A program made the translations under genes and the position numbers. A stretch of 64,000 nt of DNA from Bacillota bacterium (GTDB lineage: Bacteria > Bacillota > Clostridia > Ch29): positions 1-64,000 of the forward strand of contig JABVCK010000020.1 in NCBI GenBank assembly GCA_013540605.1, written 5' to 3'. Under the pieces are notes generated by a model. That model saw only the letters and a list, made by a program, of their open reading frames with translations, was not told the origin of the DNA and searched no databases. This document shows, piece by piece, positions 1-9,729 of this stretch. Numbering within the stretch: the first letter of the stretch is position 1; each line of letters begins with the position of its first letter.

Positions 1-31
1 GCTGGTTATGATTATGGTTCGCTCTGAACAT
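1..31 (-). CDS. Possible 5' end of a gene running off the left edge
   Basis: An ATG on the minus strand at 31-29 is preceded by a good ribosome site (GGAGAGGG, about 4 bases upstream), and the frame stays open to the window edge (10 codons, rich in Asn and His). Too little is visible to suggest a product. It could equally be chance, because only ten codons are seen. Confidence 0.3.
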   Translation of the reverse strand, partial: MFRANHNHNQ

Positions 32-110
32 TCTACCCTCTCCTTTGTATACCAAATATGTTTATATTTACTAGGTTAAGTATACCATAAAAGCGCCTTG
101 AAGTCCAGTA

Positions 111-160
111 TTATCAATGGTTTTGTGTGATTATCAATGGTTTTGTGAAGTTTTCAATGT
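111..160. repeat. Two and a half copies of a 20-base direct repeat
   Basis: The unit TTATCAATGGTTTTGTG plus three bases occurs twice in tandem, followed by a third half copy (TTTTCAATG). It lies in the 300-base AT-rich space between the left-edge gene start and the M24 peptidase gene. Nothing else is recognisable in 32-331. Confidence 0.6.
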
Positions 161-331
161 GCAAGCTTACCAGTTTTATACAGGAGTTATTGCAGTGGAA
201 TCTTTGTTATATTTCTTTCTAATCATGGACTTTTAACTCCTCTCAAGATAAGTTTACTTTTTGCTTAACTTTATGTCTAGTTTTTTGTTGAAAGTCCATT
301 CGGAGGTTTACACAATCATCTAAGCACTCTT

Positions 332-1459
332 TCAAAATATTAAATCATTTAAATCGTTCGGATGCTCTGTAATCACTATTTTACCGTCTTTAGTTAAAAT
401 CACTGTATCCGAATGCCTAAAACCTCCAATACCCGGAACATAAATACCCGGCTCAAGGGAAAATGCCATACCTTCTTCCAAAACTAGATCATTGTCAAAC
501 CTTAGATAGGGTTCTTCATGCTCGGATAATCCAAGGCCATGCCCTAGTCTATGAACTGCATATTCACCGTATCCTGCTTTCTGAATCACCTTTCGTGCAG
601 CCAAATCTACTTCTTTAGCTGTTAAACCAGGGCGTATTATATCCATAGCAACACGTTGAGCCTCGGTTGCAATTCTAAATAATTCCTTTTGTTCATCTGT
701 TGGCTTACCAACAAAAAAAGTCCTCTCACATTCAGCCCTATACCCGTTAAATCCAATTTGTCTACTATGTATAATAATATCGTTTTGTTCTAATTTCCTT
801 GTAGTGGTCGATACGTTTGGCATTACTGTCCTCACGATTCCTGAAGTAGTCATTGCTAAATTATACAAAACTGAATCAGGATATTTTACTGCAATTTCTC
901 TCAATACTGCATCATTTCCATATTGCTCCACTTCCAATTCGCTGAGTCCTGTACGCGCATGTTCAAGAGATTTACTTAAAGCCAAACTAACCAGTCTACC
1001 TGCTTCTATCATTAGTTCAATTTCTTGCTTATCTTTTACAAATCTCATTTCAGTTATTTTTTTGCCGATATCAACCAGTTCATATCCGTAATTTCTTATA
1101 TAATCTGCCAGGCCAAATGACATAACATCAAATTCTACTCCTATTTTAGTGCCATTTGGATATTTTGAAAGAATTCTATCCACATATTCAAGGAAAGACA
1201 TTTCATATTTCTCTGGATATTCATAATAAACATAAATTTTATCAACATTAGCTTCAGCTTTTGCATGTTCTTCTTCCAGACCTGGAATAATTAGACCGGT
1301 GGATTTGGATGTAAGAATGAATGATATGGGCCTTGACCAGGATATGCCTAAAAAGTTACTTAAATAATATATATTTTCTGGACGTGTTACTATACTTAAT
1401 GCGATATCATTCTTTTCCATAAAACTTTTCAGCTCAGATAAACGTTTTTCTGTATTCAT
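332..1459 (-). CDS. M24 (pita-bread) hydrolase, creatinase/prolidase-like
   Basis: 375 aa, full length for the family: N-terminal creatinase/prolidase domain (about residues 1-130), then the M24 catalytic fold. The GHGLGL motif near 305 and SLEPGIY near 335 are typical. Compared by eye with metal-dependent aminopeptidases, several of the five metal ligands are changed: the first Asp region reads IIIHSRQIGF, the second Asp is Glu (AECERTFF), and the last Glu region reads RHSDTV. This resembles metal-free members such as creatinase, but the position that carries creatinase's catalytic His appears to be Met, so substrate is open (C-N hydrolysis of a small amide or guanidino compound is inferred). 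The ATG has a strong site, AGGGAGG. It lies downstream of the hydantoinase genes on the same strand, suggesting the same pathway. Confidence 0.8.
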   Translation of the reverse strand: MNTEKRLSELKSFMEKNDIALSIVTRPENIYYLSNFLGISWSRPISFILTSKSTGLIIPGLEEEHAKAEANVDKIYVYYEYPEKYEMSFLEYVDRILSKYPNGTKIGVEFDVMSFGLADYIRNYGYELVDIGKKITEMRFVKDKQEIELMIEAGRLVSLALSKSLEHARTGLSELEVEQYGNDAVLREIAVKYPDSVLYNLAMTTSGIVRTVMPNVSTTTRKLEQNDIIIHSRQIGFNGYRAECERTFFVGKPTDEQKELFRIATEAQRVAMDIIRPGLTAKEVDLAARKVIQKAGYGEYAVHRLGHGLGLSEHEEPYLRFDNDLVLEEGMAFSLEPGIYVPGIGGFRHSDTVILTKDGKIVITEHPNDLNDLIF

Positions 1460-1636
1460 AATAATCCCTCCCTTTTAATTCCACATTCTGTTTACTTATA
1501 TGAAAATTGAAAGCCCTGAACTCCTTGCATACAGGTGACTCGACCTTTCTTCACCAACTGAAAATAATAATTCAACATTACCCGGTTTCATCCTTCTGAT
1601 GGTGCTACGCACGGCACAAGTGTTTAATTATAAAGT

Positions 1637-1966
1637 TTATAAGGTTGGTGGTGATGTAACCCAAAGAAGTTCTGCTTCCCTATCTCCAACATTTGTATTT
1701 CTATGTTCTTCATCTTTAGGCATAAATACTATATCACCTTTATTCAAATATTCTATTCTATTTGGTGTTTCCACTCTAACCTTACCCTTTAAAATAAGGC
1801 AAATTTCCTCTGTTGGATGTTTTGAAAATCCTTTTTCCGGTACACTTTTATTAACTTGTATCCTGCCAATACCTACCTGAATGTTTTCTGCACCGGCATT
1901 ATCCTTTGTTATAAGAACACTCAATAGAGATTTTGTATCTATTTCCGACCTTTTAACAACCTTCAT
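1637..1966 (-). CDS. Small cupin-domain protein
   Basis: 109 aa single-domain cupin. It shows the conserved beta-barrel pattern with HPTEEICLILKGKVRV and, later, KGDIVFMPKDEEHRN, the two cupin motifs, whose His/Glu residues normally hold a metal. Such proteins are isomerases, oxygenases or binding proteins; the substrate cannot be read. I start it at the second in-frame Met because GGAGTG lies about 8 bases before that ATG. It sits between the interrupted hyuB end and the M24 hydrolase on the same strand, so it was probably part of the same catabolic operon. Confidence 0.75.
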   Translation of the reverse strand: MKVVKRSEIDTKSLLSVLITKDNAGAENIQVGIGRIQVNKSVPEKGFSKHPTEEICLILKGKVRVETPNRIEYLNKGDIVFMPKDEEHRNTNVGDREAELLWVTSPPTL

Positions 1967-2453
1967 AAATATCACACTCCAAACTTATTTTTTAGTTCTA
2001 TTAACAAATATAATGGTTAAGTTAACCCGTTGTTCTAATTAAAATATAGATCAATGACATACCACGTTACCCTACCCTAGCCTTCCCTGGGTGTTGCATA
2101 CCTGTTCACAGCAATATTTAATAAAGCCCAAATACATTAACTTCCTAATAGGATCTTTATAGACAATTATTGATTAACATAATGTTTGGTACTTTTTCAT
2201 TTGTAAGCTTTTCTAGCACAACGGGTTAATTTAAAGTGATATGATTCTTTGGCAAACTTATAAAATTATAGTTACCAGCTACTTAAAAAAATAGAATTTT
2301 GATGAATTGCTCTAGTTTTTTCATATTTGAGCAAATTGCATATTTGAAATAACATGAAAATACTAATATTTCTGTGGGTCAAAAAGGAAATTCACCCCAA
2401 ACGTCGAATATATAAATGAAAACAAACCCAACGAAAGAGGTGAATTTCACACT
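1967..2453. other. Gap without genes
   Basis: AT-rich intergenic stretch between the cupin gene and the decayed IS. I see no gene, no clear hairpin with a T run and no convincing promoter. The IS end probably lies within about 2370-2400, just before the transposase start, but its terminal repeat partner was not found. Confidence 0.5.
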
Positions 2454-3668
2454 ATGTATATTCGACAAGAATGCATGTTTTCCTTTGAGGAGTTATTAAA
2501 ATTTCAACCCAAACAAAACTTGAAATGGTCTTATCCCGGCTGGACTTCTCCAATATTTTGCTAATACTATCAAGGCCTAAACATAAAAGGTGACCAAAAG
2601 GCTATGATGCCTTACCCCTGCTTTACGCCCTGATTGCAATGCAGCTTGAGAAAATCAAGACTATAGCAAAACTTGTGGATAGATTAAAGTCAGACCCTGT
2701 TTTTAGATACAACTGCGGGTTTGACGTGCCGGGTAATGTTCCGTCTACATCAACCTTTAGCAGGTTTTTAACCACAATATCAGAATCAGAAGCTTGGGAA
2801 AAAGACTTTGAGCAACTGGTTCTGAAAGCCAAGGAGCTAAATATTGTAACGGTACTGATGTTGCTATTGACTCGACGCAACTGGATGCCTTTGAGAAACC
2901 CAAACCAAAGTCTAAGCTAGAGGATGACGGTGTATCCCCTAACTAGGGAAAGAAAAAGGATACCAACGGTAATGATATAAAGTGGTTTGGCTGGAAGCTT
3001 CATATCCTTGCCGACTGCAAGAGCGAACTTCCTCTTGCCATAGACATTACACCTGCAAGTGTTAGTGATAGTATTATGGCAGTTCCCATGATGAAAAAGC
3101 TTAAAGAGTCCTATGGTGATACATTTAAAGTAAAACACTCTATTATGGACTCAGGCTATGATATTGAAGATAACTACAATTATACAGTTAATGAATTTCA
3201 TGCACAGCCAATCATAGCCTACAACAAAAGAAACAGTTATGCTCCACCAGAAGAACTAAATGAAAAGCTTCACCAAATATGTTCTATGGGGTATGAACTT
3301 GTATACTGGGGCAAAGATGGTGATTATCTGAAGTTTAGATGCCCTCATGTACTGGGTAAAGTAGACTGTCCCCATGGCTCTATCTGGTGCAGCAGTTCAA
3401 ATTACGGGTACTGCCTTAAGTAAACTATTAAAAGAACAACAGGTATTTCAGCTTTCCAATAAGAAGTTCAGATGAATGGCAGAAACTATACAACAAACGG
3501 ACTTCTATTGAAAGATGCAACAGCCGGTTGAAAGACTACTTGAATACCAATAACTTACGCTCTGCAGGTATAAAGAAAGCCAAAACCCTTGCATTGTTAA
3601 ATTGCATTACACTCGTTGCCGGCACAATTGCTATCAACACTGCTAAATCATTACCGAAAGCCGCTTAA
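2454..3668 (+). pseudogene. Decayed DDE transposase (IS5/IS1182-like, DUF772 type)
   Basis: Consecutive fragments in shifting frames together spell one transposase: an N-terminal DUF772-like part (2454-2850), the DDE core with DVAIDSTQLDAFE around 2850-2890 and HSIMDSGYD around 3140, and a C-terminal part ending GTIAINTAKSLPKAA at 3668. At least two frameshifts and two in-frame stops (near 2580 and a TAG near 2945) break it, so it cannot be made. It runs opposite to the surrounding operon and separates hyuB from the cupin and M24 genes. Confidence 0.8.
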
Positions 3669-3771
3669 TATTAAACTTTCAAAGTTCATAAGTTATTTAC
3701 AAGCATTGATATGCTTAGCTTTGCTATTATCTTTTTTAATAGTTTTAAAAATGCTTAATTATGCAATTTGC

Positions 3772-5523
3772 TCAATTAGCAGAATCATTTACTTTTAATT
3801 TTTTGCTTGTTTCATTAGCTTTATCCTTATTAATTATTAGTTTGCCATTACTTTCTTCAATAATTACTCCATATATTTTTTTTGCTTCTTCAATGGTAAT
3901 ATATTCATTTAAAACATCATCCAATACCATTATAGGATCTCTCTCTAATGGATCTCCATATCCACCACCACCGCCTGTTATATATCTTACTAAATCACCT
4001 TTTTTCAATGGATAATTAGAGAAAGTAGCTTTTTCAAACATTTTATCTTTACTAAACACCTGGACTTTATTGTTTGAACCTTCTTTTCCTCCATTGACAC
4101 CCCACGGAAAATATCTATACCTGCTGGCAATGGATGTTAGTTCTGCAGTTGAATTTAATAACCTGTAGTCTCTGATCAGACCATATCCACCTCTGAATTT
4201 TCCTGCACCGGAACTTAAATTAAATGAATATTGTTCAACTATTATAGGATACCTAGTTTCTGCTACTTCAGCAGGCATCACAAAAGTTTCTCCATCGCCT
4301 ATTGCAACCAGTCCGCTTTCTCCATCTTTATTTACTCCTGCTCCCCAGCCTCCAGCCTGTGGTTCACATAATACAAATGGTTGTCTAGTTTTATCATCAA
4401 TACCACCAAGTATTGTACCTACTATACTTAAGAAGTGAGCAGCGGTTATCCTTTCCGGAATATGAGGCGCCAGCGCTTTAGCAACAAGATCGGTCAGATG
4501 TGAGAGTGCTTCCCAGTTACACGAAACTGGCGCAGGTCTAGTTGCTGAGAAAACAGTTCCATCTGGAACAATTAGCTTCAACGGTTTATAAAGTCCTTCA
4601 CTTCCTACGCCGTGTGGAGAAATTATTGGTCTATATATAATCCTTGCAGCTGATAATGCCCCATATCTAGTACAATTAATTGGTGCTGGTACCTGAGGAT
4701 CTGAACCTGTTAAATCAATAATAAATTCATCATCTGTAATTGTAACTTTTGCTCTAACATAGACATCTTCAATGCCATTTGCCTCAGTATCTATATATCC
4801 ATCTGCTTCAAATACCCCGTGTGGTAATTTTTTTAATTCCTGTTTTGCAAGTTTTTCATCATTTTCCATCATTTTTTTAATACTTTGTAAAATTGCTTCT
4901 TTACCATATCTTTCACACAACTCAATAACTCTTTTTTCTCCTACTCTAAGAGAAGCCGTTTGAGCATATAGATCTCCTAACGTCATTTCTGGTGTTCTAA
5001 CATTAGCTTCAATAATATCTCTTACTGCTTCATTCAATTTCCCTTGTTCATATGCTTTAATAATTGGGAATTGTAAGCCTTCTTGATATATCTCGGTGGA
5101 ATTTGTAGACCAACTTCCCAAAGACTTGCCCCCAATTTCATTCCAGTGACCTTTATTTGCGGCAAAAGCTACTATTTCACCTTCATAGAAAATAGGTATA
5201 ACAGCAGATATATCACATAAATGCGTACCACTACCATTATACGGGTCATTAGTGATAATAATATCTCCCGGCTTTAAATTTTCATAACCAAATTTATCGA
5301 TTACTGATCTAACTGAATAAGTAATTGTTCCCAAAAAACCTGCAACTCCATTAGCTTGGGCAATTAAATTACCTTTGGCATCCGTTAGCCCGACTGCACA
5401 GTCCAAAACCTCATAAATGATGGGACTTTGACTTGTTCTACCCCAACTATAAAACATTTCGTCTGATGCAGCTATCAGACCTTCACTAATATTTTCCATT
5501 GTGAATATATCTACTTTACTCAT
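3772..5523 (-). CDS. hyuB: Hydantoinase B / oxoprolinase subunit
   Basis: 583 aa, the usual length for HyuB. The family's N-terminal metal-binding segment is visible (ITNDPYNGSGTHLCDI near residues 90-105), as are NKGHWNEIGG and the Gly-rich C-terminal motif YITGGGGGYGDP. With HyuA it forms the ATP-dependent hydrolase that opens hydantoin or 5-oxoproline rings; in creatinine users the substrate is N-methylhydantoin. The gene starts 4 bases after hyuA stops, with GGAGG upstream, so the two are translationally coupled. The decayed IS begins about 100 bases beyond its stop. Exact substrate is not deducible. Confidence 0.92.
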   Translation of the reverse strand: MSKVDIFTMENISEGLIAASDEMFYSWGRTSQSPIIYEVLDCAVGLTDAKGNLIAQANGVAGFLGTITYSVRSVIDKFGYENLKPGDIIITNDPYNGSGTHLCDISAVIPIFYEGEIVAFAANKGHWNEIGGKSLGSWSTNSTEIYQEGLQFPIIKAYEQGKLNEAVRDIIEANVRTPEMTLGDLYAQTASLRVGEKRVIELCERYGKEAILQSIKKMMENDEKLAKQELKKLPHGVFEADGYIDTEANGIEDVYVRAKVTITDDEFIIDLTGSDPQVPAPINCTRYGALSAARIIYRPIISPHGVGSEGLYKPLKLIVPDGTVFSATRPAPVSCNWEALSHLTDLVAKALAPHIPERITAAHFLSIVGTILGGIDDKTRQPFVLCEPQAGGWGAGVNKDGESGLVAIGDGETFVMPAEVAETRYPIIVEQYSFNLSSGAGKFRGGYGLIRDYRLLNSTAELTSIASRYRYFPWGVNGGKEGSNNKVQVFSKDKMFEKATFSNYPLKKGDLVRYITGGGGGYGDPLERDPIMVLDDVLNEYITIEEAKKIYGVIIEESNGKLIINKDKANETSKKLKVNDSAN

Positions 5524-5527
5524 CGCT

Positions 5528-7582
5528 TTAAGCCTCCTCTATGATAAGATTTCCATATTCATCAACAAATGCTTTCTGATCAGGATATAAAACTGTCACG
5601 GAAGTCTTTTCTTCAATTATCGCCGGACCGTTTATTTTACTATCTGTCCCTAATTTTTCTCTTTCATAAACAGCTACTTCGATCTTGCCATCTTCATCAA
5701 AATCAACAATTTTTCGACACCTGATAGCTTCTTCCGGTTTTCCTAGTATTTCTACAGGCTTAATTTCGGCCTTCTTAATCTTACAAAAAGCCGTGATGTT
5801 AAAGTTAACAAATTCAATGGGAGTATCAGGCAACTTAAAAGTATAATATTGTTCATGCAATTTTTCAAAGTTCTCTCTAATAATCTGGAGGTCTTCATCA
5901 TTTTTTAATTCCCTTGAAGGCACTAGCGTTCTCACTGTATGTTCCTGGCCTTTATATCTAATATCAGCTGATTTAACAATATATAGGTCTTTTTCCGCAA
6001 AACCATGCGCCAGGTACATTGCGTTAGCCTCTTCTATCATCTCGCTATATATGCTATTTGCTGTATCAATATTTTGATGATTGATACCAATTATTTTTGT
6101 CCTAATATAATCCTGTCTTAAATCAGTCATGAGCATGCCCCATGCAGAAAAGACACCAGGGTTACGGGGTACTACGATTTTTTTCACTTTTAATTCTCTT
6201 CCTAAGAAGGGACTATGAATTCCCCCATTACCGCCCATCGCTACCATAGCAAAATCTCTCGGGTCATAACCCTTTCTGATAGAAACCAGCTTTAAGGCAT
6301 TCATCATGTTATTGTTTGCTATTCTAATGATCCCTCTTGCTGCCTCTTCTACAGATATCTTATAATAATCAGCTATTTTCTTTACTGCTTCATATGATTT
6401 CTTAATATCAATATCATATTTATCTCCTAAAAATCTTGCAAGATCTATCCTCCCTGCAATATAATTGGCATCTGTCAAAGTCGGCTCCGTACCACCCCGG
6501 TTATAACATGCAGGTCCCGGTTCAGCTCCCGCACTCTGTGGGCCCACTTTAAGAACCCCAACAGAATCTATCCAAGCAATACTTCCTCCCCCAGCTCCAA
6601 TTTCTATAATATCGGTTATAGGTGCTTTAATAGGGTAACCGGCAAATATTGGTGTTTTTTCCAGGTGATAATCTGTTGTAATTTTTACCTCATTGTTATA
6701 GATCAGTGATGTTTTAGCTGTGGTACCTCCAATATCAAAAGTTATTATATTCCTTTCATTAATCATCTTACCAATTTCATTTGCTCCTATTACACCACCT
6801 ACAGGTCCTGATTCTATAACATTTATAGGATTAATTTTAGTCATTTCAAATGTTGCAGCTCCACCATTAGACAGCATACAATAAGGTTCAATCATTAATC
6901 CTTTTTCTTTCATTCTACTTTTTAATGTATCAAGATATTTCCGAGCTACAGGTTTTACAAACGCATTACAAACCGTTGTATTTGTTCTTTCATATTCCCG
7001 CCATTCTTTAATTAATTCAGACGATATACTAATTTCTACATCCGGCAATTCTTTTTCTAATATATCTCTTACCTTTTCTTCATGTTCAGGATTAGCATAT
7101 GAATGCAATAAACATACTGCTATCGCTTCAATTTCTTCATCTTTACATTTTTTTGCTATTTCTTTGACCTGTTTGGTATTTAACGGTATCAGTACATCTC
7201 CATCTTTGTTAAGCCTTTCCTCAACCTCAAATCGATATTTTCTTGGGACAAACGGCTTTGGTTTTGCGTAATATAAATTATAAAGATCTGTTCTATTTGC
7301 TCTTCCTATTTCAAGGGCATCTCTAAACCCTTTTGTCGTAATTAATGCAGTTTTAGCCCCCTTCCTCTCTGTTAACGCATTAATAACAATGGTACTACCA
7401 TGTACCACATAATTAGCTTCTTCTAAAGGTATATTTCCTTTTTCGACACAATCCATAACCCCATCTGCAAAATTACTAGGTGTGCTAGATGATTTTGTTA
7501 CAATTAATTCACCTGTATCTTCATTCATTGCAACATAATCAGTAAAAGTCCCTCCTATATCAATAGCTATCCTATAACTCAT
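5528..7582 (-). CDS. hyuA: Hydantoinase A / oxoprolinase subunit
   Basis: About 684 aa. It has the ASKHA-type ATPase signature at the start (RIAIDIGGTFTDYV) and a second phosphate motif in the middle (NIITFDIGGTTAKTS near 290), followed by the Gly-rich stretch EIGAGGGSIAWID. It is the ATP-using subunit that phosphorylates the ring amide before hydrolysis by the HyuB partner. I start at the ATG that has GGAGG seven bases upstream (MSYRIAID), two codons inside the longest frame. Cytoplasmic, no membrane segment. The neighbouring permease gene fits a role in use of an imported cyclic ureide. Confidence 0.92.
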   Translation of the reverse strand: MSYRIAIDIGGTFTDYVAMNEDTGELIVTKSSSTPSNFADGVMDCVEKGNIPLEEANYVVHGSTIVINALTERKGAKTALITTKGFRDALEIGRANRTDLYNLYYAKPKPFVPRKYRFEVEERLNKDGDVLIPLNTKQVKEIAKKCKDEEIEAIAVCLLHSYANPEHEEKVRDILEKELPDVEISISSELIKEWREYERTNTTVCNAFVKPVARKYLDTLKSRMKEKGLMIEPYCMLSNGGAATFEMTKINPINVIESGPVGGVIGANEIGKMINERNIITFDIGGTTAKTSLIYNNEVKITTDYHLEKTPIFAGYPIKAPITDIIEIGAGGGSIAWIDSVGVLKVGPQSAGAEPGPACYNRGGTEPTLTDANYIAGRIDLARFLGDKYDIDIKKSYEAVKKIADYYKISVEEAARGIIRIANNNMMNALKLVSIRKGYDPRDFAMVAMGGNGGIHSPFLGRELKVKKIVVPRNPGVFSAWGMLMTDLRQDYIRTKIIGINHQNIDTANSIYSEMIEEANAMYLAHGFAEKDLYIVKSADIRYKGQEHTVRTLVPSRELKNDEDLQIIRENFEKLHEQYYTFKLPDTPIEFVNFNITAFCKIKKAEIKPVEILGKPEEAIRCRKIVDFDEDGKIEVAVYEREKLGTDSKINGPAIIEEKTSVTVLYPDQKAFVDEYGNLIIEEA

Positions 7583-8134
7583 TTTCAAACCTCCTTCAAT
7601 AAATACTTCAATAAAATAAGTTTTTCATACATATACTCACTCATTCTTAAAATTACGTAGCCATGGATTTTTCAGAGACTTAAATCCCTCGAATATTAGC
7701 TCCTCCAAAGAAAGGTATTTTATTCTTTCACCTCTAATCTTAAAGGTATTCGAGAACAAACCAATAATAGTATAACCCGTTGTTGCAGCAGTAAAAAGAT
7801 TAAAAAGAGGGTTAAGTGCTATTCTCTTTGTTCTGCGTCTGCTTACGACCGTTCTCTTTACACCAAGCCTCACAATAACTTGCATTTTTCACCAAGATAC
7901 CTCGTAAGTTGAACGCTTAAGAGAATATCTTTAAAAAACGGCCTAATTTAGAACGTTCTTTTGACCGTATGAAGGCTAATAAAGTATCATATACTCAATT
8001 TCCTTCTCGGTCATTACTTTTTTACTTTTTCCAACCTGTCCAATAACATTTCTTTGTTATTCACCTCCTCATTTGTGCAATTTGGGTATATGGGTATTGA
8101 CAATAATAATTGTCAATACCCATCAATTCATTTA
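7583..8134 (-). other. Gap with decayed coding traces
   Basis: Between the permease and hyuA. One 82-codon open frame (7637-7885) with many Arg and Lys at its start matches nothing I recognise. A GGAGGTG site near 8065 leads into a 16-codon frame ending in a stop, followed by another 12-codon frame. These look like remains of a larger reading frame or chance. No clear terminator was seen, so read-through from the permease into hyuA is possible. Confidence 0.4.
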
Positions 8135-9475
8135 TTATGCAGTTACACTTTCATTACCTCTTTTAAGCCATTTTTCAGGTGTAAATCTATCAGGACTGAT
8201 TCTAGCTTTGATATACGTTAATCCATAATATACCACTCCCGTTATTATGTAACATTGAACTGCTGGAATCCCAATTGGTTTAATATATTGAGTATAATAC
8301 GCTACAAACATTCCTATAATTAAACTTATCGTAGCAATCCAGTTCCAGCCGGAAATTTCGACCCATTTTTTATCCCTCACGATAAAAAAATCCGTAACCA
8401 TAATTGCAGCTATACTAGGAAACATCAAGCCAGTAACAATTAAAAAGTTAACAAAATGATTTAAAATACCTGATAAAGCTGCAATTATTCCCACTACTGT
8501 AGCAATGCTTGTCAATATTGCCCTTCCTCTGTTATTGTCAACATTAAACAGATTGCAGAGAGACAATCCCATGGTATAATTGTTAACTAATTGTGAAGTC
8601 CACTGCGCTATGAAAAAAAGCAGAAATGCTTGTACCGGAAAACCGACATTAATCAGAATTTGAACTATGTCAAATTTCTGTTGTCCGGCTCCTAAAACTC
8701 CTCCCATCATAAATAGAACAAAACCTACTACTATGATTCCGCTAGGCATTAAAATATTATCTTTAATTGTTGGTTTACAGTAACGGCTGTAATCAGCAAG
8801 TATTAACCACTGACCTACATTGCAGCCTAACAATACACCAACAGCCGTTATCCATGACATAGTCTGTGGCGGGTCCCATGCTAAAACATTGGCCCATCCC
8901 ATATTATTAACAACCAAGATAAATGCCCAAACAAGAATGATAAGTCCACCCGGAACTGCTATATAATCAGTCCATGCCATGGATGAATACCCTATCACTG
9001 CAGGAATAGCAAATATAATTCCACATATTATTGTTACTATTGCCCATGGAAGGTATTGAGTTGTATAGTCTATTCCAAACATTGAACTTATTGCATTTCC
9101 TGCTACAGCAGTTTGTAAAGCCCACCATCCACATCCAACAATAAATGTCACAATTGACACTATACTTCTTGCTTGTGCACTTCCAAAGCTTGAACGAGCT
9201 ATCACAGAAGATGGCCTTCCAACCACTGCTCCAAGATAGCTAGTAATAGAATTACCAGCCCAAGTTATAATTACTAGGCTTACTATTATTATCCAAAAAA
9301 GTTCCCTTAAACTGAAACTTGCCACTACAGCACTACCAGCCATAATTACTGGAATACAAAATTCACATCCAGCATAAATCGTCGCAGGAGTCACCCAGTT
9401 CACCCTTTTATCAAGAGGTACGGCATTAATCGCAGATTCACTAGATGAAAATATCCCTTCATTTTTCTTTGACAT
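8135..9475 (-). CDS. NCS1-family permease (cytosine/purine/hydantoin type)
   Basis: 446 aa membrane protein with about 12 hydrophobic segments, the size and layout of the nucleobase:cation symporter-1 family (CodB, PucI, Mhp1). The start region (VNWVTPATIYAGCEFCIPVI) and the loop GAVVGRPSSVIARSSFG are typical of CodB-like members. These import cytosine, allantoin, hydantoins or similar ring compounds with Na+ or H+. The ATG has AAAGGTGG upstream. Placed between an aminotransferase and hyuA on the same strand, it most likely brings in the substrate of the HyuAB enzyme. Confidence 0.9.
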   Translation of the reverse strand: MSKKNEGIFSSSESAINAVPLDKRVNWVTPATIYAGCEFCIPVIMAGSAVVASFSLRELFWIIIVSLVIITWAGNSITSYLGAVVGRPSSVIARSSFGSAQARSIVSIVTFIVGCGWWALQTAVAGNAISSMFGIDYTTQYLPWAIVTIICGIIFAIPAVIGYSSMAWTDYIAVPGGLIILVWAFILVVNNMGWANVLAWDPPQTMSWITAVGVLLGCNVGQWLILADYSRYCKPTIKDNILMPSGIIVVGFVLFMMGGVLGAGQQKFDIVQILINVGFPVQAFLLFFIAQWTSQLVNNYTMGLSLCNLFNVDNNRGRAILTSIATVVGIIAALSGILNHFVNFLIVTGLMFPSIAAIMVTDFFIVRDKKWVEISGWNWIATISLIIGMFVAYYTQYIKPIGIPAVQCYIITGVVYYGLTYIKARISPDRFTPEKWLKRGNESVTA

Positions 9476-9729
9476 TGTAATTACACCACCTTTTATTATA
9501 AAAATTTGTTACTAAGAAATCTTAGAAGGCAACTCATTTACTTCACACGCAACATATCACCTCGGTAAAGACCACATTACCAAAGCTGCTGTCTGATGAT
9601 AAAAACTACTATCTCCCTTGGCTGCAGCCACCCAGAGAAACCGCCATATATTCCTATCTAGTTGCCAACAAGATATGGTAGCATCTTTATATAGGCATAC
9701 CCCCTTCATTTAATTTTTCTCAATAGCTC

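Noticed and set aside
332-1459. Calling the M24 gene a standard Xaa-Pro aminopeptidase
   Set aside because: Several metal ligands appear changed, so a proline peptidase label would be misleading.
7637-7885. 82-codon frame between hyuA and the permease
   Set aside because: Arg/Lys-rich start, no ribosome site and no family; treated as a decayed stretch.
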